The translations under genes were made by a program, and so were the position numbers. Under the pieces are notes generated by a model. The model searched no databases and was not told where the DNA came from. It saw nothing but the letters and a program-made list of their open reading frames with translations. Shown here piece by piece: positions 44,051 through 51,391 of a stretch of DNA of 64,000 nucleotides (positions within the stretch are counted from its first letter, which is position 1; the number at the start of each line of letters is the position of its first letter). Source of the stretch: Pseudomonas serbica (GTDB lineage Bacteria; Pseudomonadota; Gammaproteobacteria; Pseudomonadales; Pseudomonadaceae); the NCBI RefSeq assembly GCF_028823535.1, contig NZ_JAQIYM010000004.1, positions 124,001 through 188,000 of the forward strand. Reading direction: 5' to 3'.

Positions 44051-44841
44051 TGAGTCGCTTGCGCGTGTACGCGCGAATCGCCCGGGTGTTGCTGGTGGTC
44101 GGGCTCGGCCTGAGCATGGCAACCCTGTTCGGTGTATTCGAACGATTGGCGCTGGCCCATTCGATGGAGCGCCGCCAGCGCTGGTCGCGCTTTTTCATGG
44201 CGCGCCTGAGCAACGCCCTGCCCTTTGCCGTGACGGTGCACGGTCAACTGCCGAAGGCGCCGATGCTGTGGGTCAGCAATCACGTGTCCTGGACCGATAT
44301 TCCGCTGCTGGGGATGCTCACGCCGCTGTCCTTCCTGTCCAAGGCCGAAGTGCGCACCTGGCCCGTCGCGGGCTGGCTGGCAGCCAAGGCCGGCAGCCTG
44401 TTCATCCGTCGCGGTTCAGGTGACAGCCAGTTGATCCGCAAGCAAATGACCCGACACCTGGCGCACGCCCACCCGCTGCTGATGTTCCCCGAAGGCACCA
44501 CCACCGACGGCCGTTCGCTGCGCACCTTCCATGGTCGCCTGCTGTCTGCCGCCATCGACTCGCAAGTGGCGCTGCAACCGGTGGCGATTCGTTATCTGCG
44601 CAACGGCGAGCCCGACACACTGGCGCCGTTCATTGGCGATGATGACCTGTTGTCGCACCTGATGCGCCTGTTTGCCAATGACCGCGGCGATGTGGAGATT
44701 CACCTGCTCAAGCCGATTGCCTGCGAAGGTCGCGAACGTGCGGCACTGGCATTCGAGGCGCAGCAGGCGGTGCAAAAGGCGTTGTTTGGTGAGATCCCGC
44801 AAAAGCAGCAAGTCCCAATGCGCCCCGCCATCGCGGCCTGA
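44050..44841 (+). CDS. olsA: lyso-ornithine lipid O-acyltransferase
   Basis: 263 aa from ATG 44050. PlsC-type: N-terminal helix (about 12-33), HX4D as NHVSWTD with His78 and Asp83, and FPEGT at 146-150. It acylates lyso-ornithine lipid to ornithine lipid at the inner membrane, a phosphorus-free lipid used when phosphate is scarce. The long ORF from 43744 is an out-of-frame extension over olsB. Confidence 0.9.
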   Translation: MSRLRVYARIARVLLVVGLGLSMATLFGVFERLALAHSMERRQRWSRFFMARLSNALPFAVTVHGQLPKAPMLWVSNHVSWTDIPLLGMLTPLSFLSKAEVRTWPVAGWLAAKAGSLFIRRGSGDSQLIRKQMTRHLAHAHPLLMFPEGTTTDGRSLRTFHGRLLSAAIDSQVALQPVAIRYLRNGEPDTLAPFIGDDDLLSHLMRLFANDRGDVEIHLLKPIACEGRERAALAFEAQQAVQKALFGEIPQKQQVPMRPAIAA

Positions 44842-44865
44842 GACAATTGCCCTGAAAAAATACAC

Positions 44866-44962
44866 CCCCTGTGGGAGCGAGCCTGCTCGCGATTCGGTTT
44901 AACACTCAACAATGATGTTGAATGACACACCGCTATCGCGAGCAGGCTCGCTCCCACAGGGG
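44866..44962. repeat. REP doublet (GAGCGAGCCTGCTCGCG type)
   Basis: Near-perfect long inverted arms (44866-44892 and 44935-44962) spaced by 42 bp; between convergent olsA and acpH. Confidence 0.9.
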
Positions 44963-44963
44963 T

Positions 44964-45542
44964 TTATGTTGCGGGAGGCTTTTGGGCAAAATCCTGAAGC
45001 TGCGGATAGAACAACCGGAAATCCTCGCTCAACGGCTCATACAACATCCGCAGTTCCTGCATCGCAGCGGCCAATTCTTCCGGTCGGGTCAGGCGCCGCG
45101 AAATCCCCCGCAACACCTGCTCCAGCACTTCGAACTCCTGATACGAACCCAACCAGTCATTAGCCACCATGTGCGGCGCGATTTTCGCCAGGCGTTCCGG
45201 CAACTGCGGCTGGTTGGACAGTACCCGGTACACGTCCGAGGTGAAGAGTTCCAGCGGCCGGTCGGCATACATCGCCCAGTCCCGGGCCAGGCAATGGTCG
45301 AAAAACACGTCGAGCACGATGCCGGCATAACGCCGCCGCGTCAGGGAAAACCGCGACAGCGCGCCATCCACCAACGGATGACGATCAGTGAATACGTCGA
45401 TGCTGCGATGCAGCTGGATGGCCGCTTCGATCTCCGGGTCGAACTGCCCTTGCAGCCGTCCTTTGACGAAATCGCCATACAGACTGCCGAGCAATTGACC
45501 GGGACGCTGGCCACCGAGGTGAAGATGTGCGAGATAGTTCAT
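44964..45542 (-). CDS. acpH: acyl carrier protein phosphodiesterase
   Basis: 192 aa, as E. coli AcpH. It removes the phosphopantetheine group from ACP. NYLAHLHLGGQRPGQLLGSLYGDFVKG is the conserved N-terminus; RSIDVFTDRHPLVDGAL and DVFFDHCLARDW carry HD-type metal ligands. The gene next to olsBA may link to ACP use, but is likely incidental. Confidence 0.88.
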   Translation of the reverse strand: MNYLAHLHLGGQRPGQLLGSLYGDFVKGRLQGQFDPEIEAAIQLHRSIDVFTDRHPLVDGALSRFSLTRRRYAGIVLDVFFDHCLARDWAMYADRPLELFTSDVYRVLSNQPQLPERLAKIAPHMVANDWLGSYQEFEVLEQVLRGISRRLTRPEELAAAMQELRMLYEPLSEDFRLFYPQLQDFAQKPPAT

Positions 45543-45582
45543 GGGCGCAGCTTAGCACCGCGCCCATGTCTGCACACCCAGC

Positions 45583-45690
45583 ATATCGTTATAACCCGAT
45601 ATACCGATTTATTCGGTCGTCAGAACGAAATCATATTGGTATATCGCGAAATACCGATTTAAAGTTCGCTTCATCGCGATATAGCGTTTT
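45583..45690. promoter_or_regulatory. palindrome-rich operator region upstream of arsR-type gene
   Basis: ATATCG-N8-CGATAT (45583-45602); ATACCGATTTA twice (45601-45611 and 45651-45661), exactly 50 bp apart; GGTATATCGCGAAATACC (45638-45655), an 18-bp palindrome with one mismatch pair; ATCGCGAT (45673-45680). The repeated ATATCG/CGATAT units are likely binding sites for the ArsR-family protein encoded right after. Confidence 0.6.
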
Positions 45691-45712
45691 ACACATCACG
45701 AGCCCCCAAACC

Positions 45713-46015
45713 ATGAACCTTGAACTCGACGAAATAATAAAAGCCCTGGCGCACCCGGTACGGCGAGAAATCCTGCACTGGCTCAAAAATCCGGACGTCG
45801 AATTTCCAGACCAGTCCCACAGCAACGAGCACGGCGTTTGTGCCGGGCAGATCGATCAACGTTGCGGTTTGTCGCAGTCCACGGTGTCCGCGCACCTGGC
45901 AACCCTGCAACGCGCCGGCCTGATCAGCAGCCGTAAAGTCGGCCAGTGGCACTTTTTCAAACGCAATGAGGAAACCATCCAGGAATTCCTCAAAGTCTTC
46001 AGCAAAGAGCTCTGA
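45713..46015 (+). CDS. ArsR-family regulator
   Basis: 100 aa from MNLELDEIIKALAHPVRREILHWL. Winged HTH with recognition helix LSQSTVSAHLATLQRAGLI. Cys43 and Cys51 (GVCAGQIDQRCGL) lie just before the recognition helix and could sense electrophiles or metals. It precedes an MFS exporter and xenB in one transcription unit and probably represses it. Confidence 0.87.
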   Translation: MNLELDEIIKALAHPVRREILHWLKNPDVEFPDQSHSNEHGVCAGQIDQRCGLSQSTVSAHLATLQRAGLISSRKVGQWHFFKRNEETIQEFLKVFSKEL

Positions 46016-46050
46016 CCCTTAACGTCAGCCAGCCGAAAAGGAATTAACCC

Positions 46051-47217
46051 ATGCCCCTCTCGCTACTCATATTGGCCTTGAGCGCCTTTGCCATCGGTAC
46101 CACCGAGTTCGTCATCATGGGCCTGCTGCCCGATGTGGCTGCCGACCTCGGTGTATCGATTCCCGGCGCCGGCTGGCTGGTGACCGGCTATGCCTTGGGC
46201 GTGGCCATCGGTGCGCCGTTCATGGCACTGGCTACTGCCCGACTGCCGCGCAAGGCCGCACTGGTCGCGTTGATGGGCATCTTTATCATCGGCAACCTGC
46301 TCTGCGCAGTGGCCAGTGACTATAACGTGCTGATGTTTGCCCGCGTGGTCACCGCGCTGTGTCACGGTGCGTTCTTCGGCATCGGCTCGGTCGTGGCGGC
46401 AGGACTGGTGCCAGCCAACAAACGCGCATCGGCCGTGGCCTTGATGTTCACCGGCCTGACCCTGGCCAACGTCCTGGGCGTGCCACTGGGCACCGCACTC
46501 GGTCAGCAAGCCGGCTGGCGTTCGACCTTCTGGGCAGTGACCGTGATCGGTGTGATCGCACTGATCGGCCTGATCCGCTTCCTGCCCGCCAAGCGCGATG
46601 AAGAGAAACTCGACATGCGCGCCGAACTGCGTGCGCTCAAAGGCGCCGGTATCTGGTTGTCCCTGAGCATGACTGCATTATTCGCCGCGTCGGTGTTCAC
46701 CCTGTTTACCTACGTCGCGCCGCTGCTGGGCGAAATCACAGGCGTGTCGCCCCGTGGCGTGACCTGGACCCTGATGCTGATCGGCCTGGGCCTGACGGTG
46801 GGCAACATCATCGGCGGCAAGCTGGCGGACAAAGGCCTTGCTGCGACGCTGATCGGCGTCTTCATCGCGATGGCCGTGGTTTCCACCGTGCTGACCTGGA
46901 CCAGCGTCGCGCTGATCCCGACCGAAATCACCCTGTTCCTCTGGGCCACTGCGTGCTTTGCCGCCGTGCCCGCCCTGCAAGTCAACGTGGTGACCTACGG
47001 CAAGGCGGCACCGAACCTGGTGTCGACCCTGAACATCGGCGCCTTCAACGTCGGCAACGCCCTGGGCGCCTGGGTCGGCGGCAGCGTCATCGCCCACGGT
47101 TTCGGCCTGACCAGCGTGCCCCTCGCAGCAGCGGCACTGGCGGTACTCGCCCTGCTGGCGACCCTGATCACTTTCCGTCAGAGCGGTAATCCCGAACTGG
47201 CCCCTGCTACCCACTGA
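46051..47217 (+). CDS. MFS efflux transporter (AraJ/YdhP-like)
   Basis: 388 aa, 12 helices, DHA1-type: LALSAFAIGTTEFVIMGLLPDVAADLGVSIPGAGWLVTGYALGVAIG. Drug or metabolite export. It lies 35 bp behind the arsR-type gene and 22 bp before xenB. Confidence 0.88.
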   Translation: MPLSLLILALSAFAIGTTEFVIMGLLPDVAADLGVSIPGAGWLVTGYALGVAIGAPFMALATARLPRKAALVALMGIFIIGNLLCAVASDYNVLMFARVVTALCHGAFFGIGSVVAAGLVPANKRASAVALMFTGLTLANVLGVPLGTALGQQAGWRSTFWAVTVIGVIALIGLIRFLPAKRDEEKLDMRAELRALKGAGIWLSLSMTALFAASVFTLFTYVAPLLGEITGVSPRGVTWTLMLIGLGLTVGNIIGGKLADKGLAATLIGVFIAMAVVSTVLTWTSVALIPTEITLFLWATACFAAVPALQVNVVTYGKAAPNLVSTLNIGAFNVGNALGAWVGGSVIAHGFGLTSVPLAAAALAVLALLATLITFRQSGNPELAPATH

Positions 47218-47239
47218 TACCTCACGAGGGTTGTAATTC

Positions 47240-48289
47240 ATGACGACTATTTTCGATCCGATCAAACTGGGCGACCTCGAGTTGGCCAACCGCATCATCA
47301 TGGCCCCGCTGACCCGTTGCCGGGCCGACGAGGGCCGCGTACCCAACGCCCTGATGGCCGAGTACTACGTACAACGTGCCTCCGCCGGCCTGATCCTCAG
47401 CGAAGCCACTTCGGTCACGCCGATGGGCGTCGGCTACCCGGACACCCCGGGCATCTGGTCCAACGACCAGGTACGCGGCTGGACCAACGTGACCAAGGCG
47501 ATCCACGGTGCCGGCGGCAAGATCTTCCTGCAACTGTGGCACGTGGGTCGTGTATCGCACCCTTCGTACCTGGACGGTGAAGCACCGGTTGCACCGAGCG
47601 CCATCCAGCCCAAAGGTCACGTCAGCCTGGTTCGCCCACTGGCCGACTATCCGACTCCACGCGCCCTGGAAACCGCTGAAATCGCCGACATCGTCGACGC
47701 CTATCGTACCGGCGCGGAGAACGCCAAGGCCGCCGGTTTCGACGGCGTGGAAATCCATGGCGCCAACGGTTACCTGCTCGACCAGTTCCTGCAGAGCAGC
47801 ACTAACCAGCGCACCGACCACTACGGTGGCTCCCTGGAAAACCGTGCCCGCCTGTTGCTGGAAGTGACCGATGCCGCGATCGAAGTCTGGGGCGCCGGCC
47901 GTGTCGGGGTGCATCTGGCACCACGCGCCGACTCCCATGACATGGGCGATGACAACCTGGCCGAAACCTTCACCTACGTCGCTCGCGAACTGGGCAAACG
48001 TGGCATCGCGTTCATCTGCTCGCGTGAGAAAGAAGGCGCCGACAGCCTCGGCCCACAGCTCAAGGAAGCCTTCGGCGGCCCGTACATTGTCAACGAACGC
48101 TTCACGAAAGACAGTGCGAACGCCTGGCTGGCCAGCGGCAAGGCTGATGCCGTCGCCTTTGGTGTACCGTTCATTGCCAACCCGGATCTACCGGCACGCT
48201 TGAAAGCGGATGCGCCGCTGAACGAAGCGCGTCCGGAATTGTTTTATGCCAAGGGGCCGGTGGGTTATATCGACTACCCGACACTGTAA
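47240..48289 (+). CDS. xenB: Old Yellow Enzyme alkene/nitro reductase
   Basis: 349 aa, the length of Pseudomonas XenB, which it resembles closely as remembered. FMN-dependent, uses NADPH to reduce alkenes conjugated to carbonyls, nitroesters and nitroaromatics. PLTRCRADEGRVPNALMAEYY and EIHGANGYLLDQFLQSSTNQRTD hold FMN and substrate residues. Cotranscription with an efflux pump and ArsR regulator suggests response to reactive electrophiles. Confidence 0.9.
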   Translation: MTTIFDPIKLGDLELANRIIMAPLTRCRADEGRVPNALMAEYYVQRASAGLILSEATSVTPMGVGYPDTPGIWSNDQVRGWTNVTKAIHGAGGKIFLQLWHVGRVSHPSYLDGEAPVAPSAIQPKGHVSLVRPLADYPTPRALETAEIADIVDAYRTGAENAKAAGFDGVEIHGANGYLLDQFLQSSTNQRTDHYGGSLENRARLLLEVTDAAIEVWGAGRVGVHLAPRADSHDMGDDNLAETFTYVARELGKRGIAFICSREKEGADSLGPQLKEAFGGPYIVNERFTKDSANAWLASGKADAVAFGVPFIANPDLPARLKADAPLNEARPELFYAKGPVGYIDYPTL

Positions 48290-48304
48290 GCATCACCCGA
48301 CAAA

Positions 48305-48342
48305 ACAAAAAACCCCCACTCGAAAGAGTTGGGGGTTTTTTA
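48305..48342 (+). terminator. terminator after xenB
   Basis: AAAAAACCCCCACTC, loop GAAA, GAGTTGGGGGTTTTTT: a strong stem with A and T tracts 16 bp after the stop. Confidence 0.9.
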
Positions 48343-48443
48343 TTGGCTCAGTTCACGCAATAAAACAAAACACATCTGACAGGAAAGTAAAATATCGCCC
48401 TGCTATCTTCAGAAACTCCAACTAACAATCGAAGACTTATATC

Positions 48444-49157
48444 ATGGACGATCCAAAAGACAATGACACAAACGACATTCGAACACCTGACAACGAGGAG
48501 ATATACGAAGACATCCAGCACGTATCCTTCGAGAAAAATGAGCTTAACCAGGCCATTGTCACTGCCGCCAATGCCTATTTCGGCTTCCTGTCGGGCTTGA
48601 TAGAGTCCGTTCACGAACATAACAAAGACAAATCACGCAGGGATAAAGAGCGCCAGAAGCATCAGGACAGGCTGGACAAACTTGCAAAAGAAGCCAAGGT
48701 AGACGAAGAAGAAAACTGGAAAGCCATCAAACGGGTCAAAACCCACACCACCGTACTGGTCTATATTTACAATGGCACAGACGAGACCTTTGCACTCGAG
48801 AGTTCCACTTGGGATAACAGTATCCATCCAAAAGAAGCCTATGACATTGCACCTTGGCAATTTGAGTCCTTCAGGCTAAGCAGTGAGACACCTGCGCGTC
48901 GCACCCGCAGGTCCAATCTTCCGACGCAAGTAAAACATGGCTTCAGTTATAAGGGCGGCGGCTTGGCATTCGACTTTTCAACGCTGTTGAAGCTGGTAGT
49001 GCCTTACAACCCTTGGACCTTTGAACCGCAGGTTACTGTAAGCAGATCGCATGACATTCGCTCCATCGGTAATACCCCGCTCAATTGCAAATCCAGCATT
49101 ACCCGAAGCCTTGATGGCGCACCTTATAGCTATAACGTCGTGATCATCCTGGGTTGA
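48444..49157 (+). CDS. orphan lower-GC protein, possible actinoporin-like beta-sandwich
   Basis: 237 aa, coding sequence clearly richer in A+T than neighbours, so probably acquired. Acidic N-terminus; an amphipathic segment NELNQAIVTAANAYFGFLSG at about 32-51; a charged coiled region (about 58-92); then a beta-rich part, TTVLVYIYNGTDETFALES, APWQFESFRLSSE, GFSYKGGGLAFDFST, VPYNPWTFEPQVTVS, ending YSYNVVIILG. The order recalls actinoporins or related lipid-binding beta-sandwiches, but this is only a weak pattern match. No signal peptide. Confidence 0.6.
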   Translation: MDDPKDNDTNDIRTPDNEEIYEDIQHVSFEKNELNQAIVTAANAYFGFLSGLIESVHEHNKDKSRRDKERQKHQDRLDKLAKEAKVDEEENWKAIKRVKTHTTVLVYIYNGTDETFALESSTWDNSIHPKEAYDIAPWQFESFRLSSETPARRTRRSNLPTQVKHGFSYKGGGLAFDFSTLLKLVVPYNPWTFEPQVTVSRSHDIRSIGNTPLNCKSSITRSLDGAPYSYNVVIILG

Positions 49158-49329
49158 AACCAGCAGGATTTCTCTACTGCGACACAAAATCCATACAAAA
49201 TACGTAGCGAGTTACCTGTCAACCTGACGCGCGTCCGTATATAAAAGCATCCCAGCATGACTGCGCGGGCGAAGAGATAACCATCGCCCGCGTTTATTGA
49301 CAGCGTGTGTGCGAATTACGAATTTTGTT

Positions 49330-49962
49330 TCATTTGCACAGGCTGGGGCTCAGGCGCAGCATATCCAATCCTGTATCAACCCAACGCTCGGCCTCGAGGT
49401 GCAATTGAAAGCTATCGGGAGCCAGTAGCCACTGGTACAGGATGCCATCGATGTAGGCATGCAGGCTGATGGCCGCGCGAGCCGTGTCGAGGTTTTCCGG
49501 CAATTGCCCGCGATTCACCGCGTTACTCAGGGCCAGGCCGATCCGTACGTTGCAGTCCAGGCTCGCCGCCACGCGTTGCTGGCGCAAGTCGCACATTTCA
49601 TCGGTGAACTCGCACTTATGAAACAGAATTTCGTTGATGCGTCGGGTTTTCGGGTCCAGCGCAATTTGATGAAACAAATGAATCAACAGCTTGCGCATGC
49701 AGCCCAGGGGGTCGGGTTCGTCTGTGCTTTCGCTGGCCTTGGCCATTTCATCCAGAGGCTCATGCAGGGTGTCGAGCATGGCCTGCACCAGGTCCGCCTT
49801 GTTGCTGAAATGCCAGTAGATCGCCCCGCGAGTGACGCCGGCCAGGGTCGCGATGTCTGCCAGGGTCGTGCGCGCCACACCCCGCTCGAAAAAGGCTTTT
49901 TCGGCCGCTTCGAGTATCTGGCTGCGAGTTTCTTGAGCTTCCTCTTTGGTACGACGGACCAT
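49330..49962 (-). CDS. emhR: TetR-family repressor of the RND efflux operon
   Basis: 210 aa, like EmhR/TtgR. HTH residues about 10-55 ([46 protein letters not shown]) nearly as in TtgR; a large ligand-binding domain follows. It represses the divergent emhABC and itself until solvents, antibiotics or flavonoids bind. Confidence 0.93.
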   Translation of the reverse strand: MVRRTKEEAQETRSQILEAAEKAFFERGVARTTLADIATLAGVTRGAIYWHFSNKADLVQAMLDTLHEPLDEMAKASESTDEPDPLGCMRKLLIHLFHQIALDPKTRRINEILFHKCEFTDEMCDLRQQRVAASLDCNVRIGLALSNAVNRGQLPENLDTARAAISLHAYIDGILYQWLLAPDSFQLHLEAERWVDTGLDMLRLSPSLCK

Positions 49963-50109
49963 GGCAGTACAACCTCAATCAGGATGCTTCAGCGATGTCT
50001 GGATATCAGCTGAATAAAAGCGGGGCGAGTGCTCTTGGGTGTCGTCCCCGGGCCTACGATTTCAATTTTTCCAACGCGTTTGTAACGAGCCGGGTACGTA
50101 CCCAAGGTC

Positions 50110-50135
50110 TTTACAAACAGCCGTGAATGTAAGTA
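50110..50135. promoter_or_regulatory. EmhR/TtgR operator with emhA promoter
   Basis: TTTACAAACAGCCGTGAATG and following TAAGTA closely matches the P. putida TtgR operator as I remember it (inverted TTACA..TGTAA-like halves). TATATTCC just downstream is a candidate promoter element. It lies in the divergent gap of emhR and emhA. Confidence 0.75.
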
Positions 50136-50230
50136 TATTCCTTAGCATGCTACTTATCCACCCGGCCCACACTTTTTAACCTTCCATCTTTTCTTGTGCG
50201 TTTTTTTGCGCGCCTGACCCGAGGATTTTC

Positions 50231-51388
50231 ATGCAATTCAAGCCAGCTGTTACCGCTCTGGTCGCCGCCGTCGCCCTCGCATCGTTGCTCAGCGGATGCA
50301 AAAAGGAAGAAGCTCCACCGGCAGCACCACCGCCTCAGGTCGGCGTCGTTACCCTGCAACCGCAAACGTTTACGCTTACCTCGGATTTGCCGGGTCGTAC
50401 CAGCGCGTTCCGCATTGCTGAAGTTCGCCCGCAGGTCAACGGCATCATTCTCAAGCGCCTGTTCAAGGAAGGCAGTGACGTCAAGGCCGGCCAGCAGCTC
50501 TATCAGATCGATCCGTCGGTCTATGAAGCGACGCTTAAAAGCGCCGAAGCGAATTTGCGCTCGACCAAATCGATCTCCGACCGCTACAAACAACTGGTCG
50601 ACGAACAGGCTGTCAGTCGCCAGGAATACGACACTGCCGTGGCCAACCGCCTGCAATCGGAAGCGTCGTTGCAATCGGCCCAGATCAACGTGCGCTACAC
50701 CAAGGTCTACGCGCCGTTGACCGGCCGGATCGGTCGCTCCACGGTGACCGAGGGCGCGCTGGTCAGCAATGCCCAGACTGAAGCGATGGCTGTGATCCAG
50801 CAACTTGATCCGATCTATGTCGATGTGACGCAATCTTCGGTCGAACTGCTGCAACTGCGGCGCGAACTGGAAAGCGGGCGCCTGCAGAAGGCTGGCGACA
50901 ACGCCGCCAAGGTCAAGCTGACCCTCGAAGACGGCAGCGAATACAAGCTGGACGGTAAACTGGAGTTCTCCGAAGTGTCGGTTGACCAGACCACCGGTTC
51001 CGTGACCCTGCGTGCCGTGTTCCCGAACCCTGACCACACCCTGCTGCCGGGCATGTTCGTCCACGCGCAGTTGCAGGCTGGTGTGAACAGTGCGGCGATC
51101 CTGGCCCCGCAACAAGGCGTGACCCGTGATCTCAAAGGCACACCGACCGCGCTGGTCGTCGGCCCGGACAACAAGGTCGAACTGCGTCAGCTCAAGGCCA
51201 GCCGCACCGTCGGCAACCAATGGCTGATCGAAGACGGCCTGAAGGCCGGCGATCGCCTGATCACCGAAGGCCTGCAATTCGTCAAGCCCGGCATCGAAGT
51301 CAAGGCCACTGACGCGACCAACGTAGGCGCCAGGAACCCGGCCCCCGCCAAGCCAGCTGAGCAGGCTGCCAGCGGCAAAGGGGAGTAA
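50231..51388 (+). CDS. emhA: RND efflux periplasmic adaptor lipoprotein
   Basis: 385 aa. Lipobox ASLLSGC with Cys23. Membrane-fusion domains: barrel-sandwich halves VRPQVNGIILKRLFKEGSDVKAGQQLYQIDPS (residues about 60-95), an alpha-hairpin (about 100-165), a beta-barrel and membrane-proximal part. Bridges EmhB and EmhC. First gene of the operon; emhB starts 3 bp after. Confidence 0.93.
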   Translation: MQFKPAVTALVAAVALASLLSGCKKEEAPPAAPPPQVGVVTLQPQTFTLTSDLPGRTSAFRIAEVRPQVNGIILKRLFKEGSDVKAGQQLYQIDPSVYEATLKSAEANLRSTKSISDRYKQLVDEQAVSRQEYDTAVANRLQSEASLQSAQINVRYTKVYAPLTGRIGRSTVTEGALVSNAQTEAMAVIQQLDPIYVDVTQSSVELLQLRRELESGRLQKAGDNAAKVKLTLEDGSEYKLDGKLEFSEVSVDQTTGSVTLRAVFPNPDHTLLPGMFVHAQLQAGVNSAAILAPQQGVTRDLKGTPTALVVGPDNKVELRQLKASRTVGNQWLIEDGLKAGDRLITEGLQFVKPGIEVKATDATNVGARNPAPAKPAEQAASGKGE

Positions 51389-51391
51389 CTC

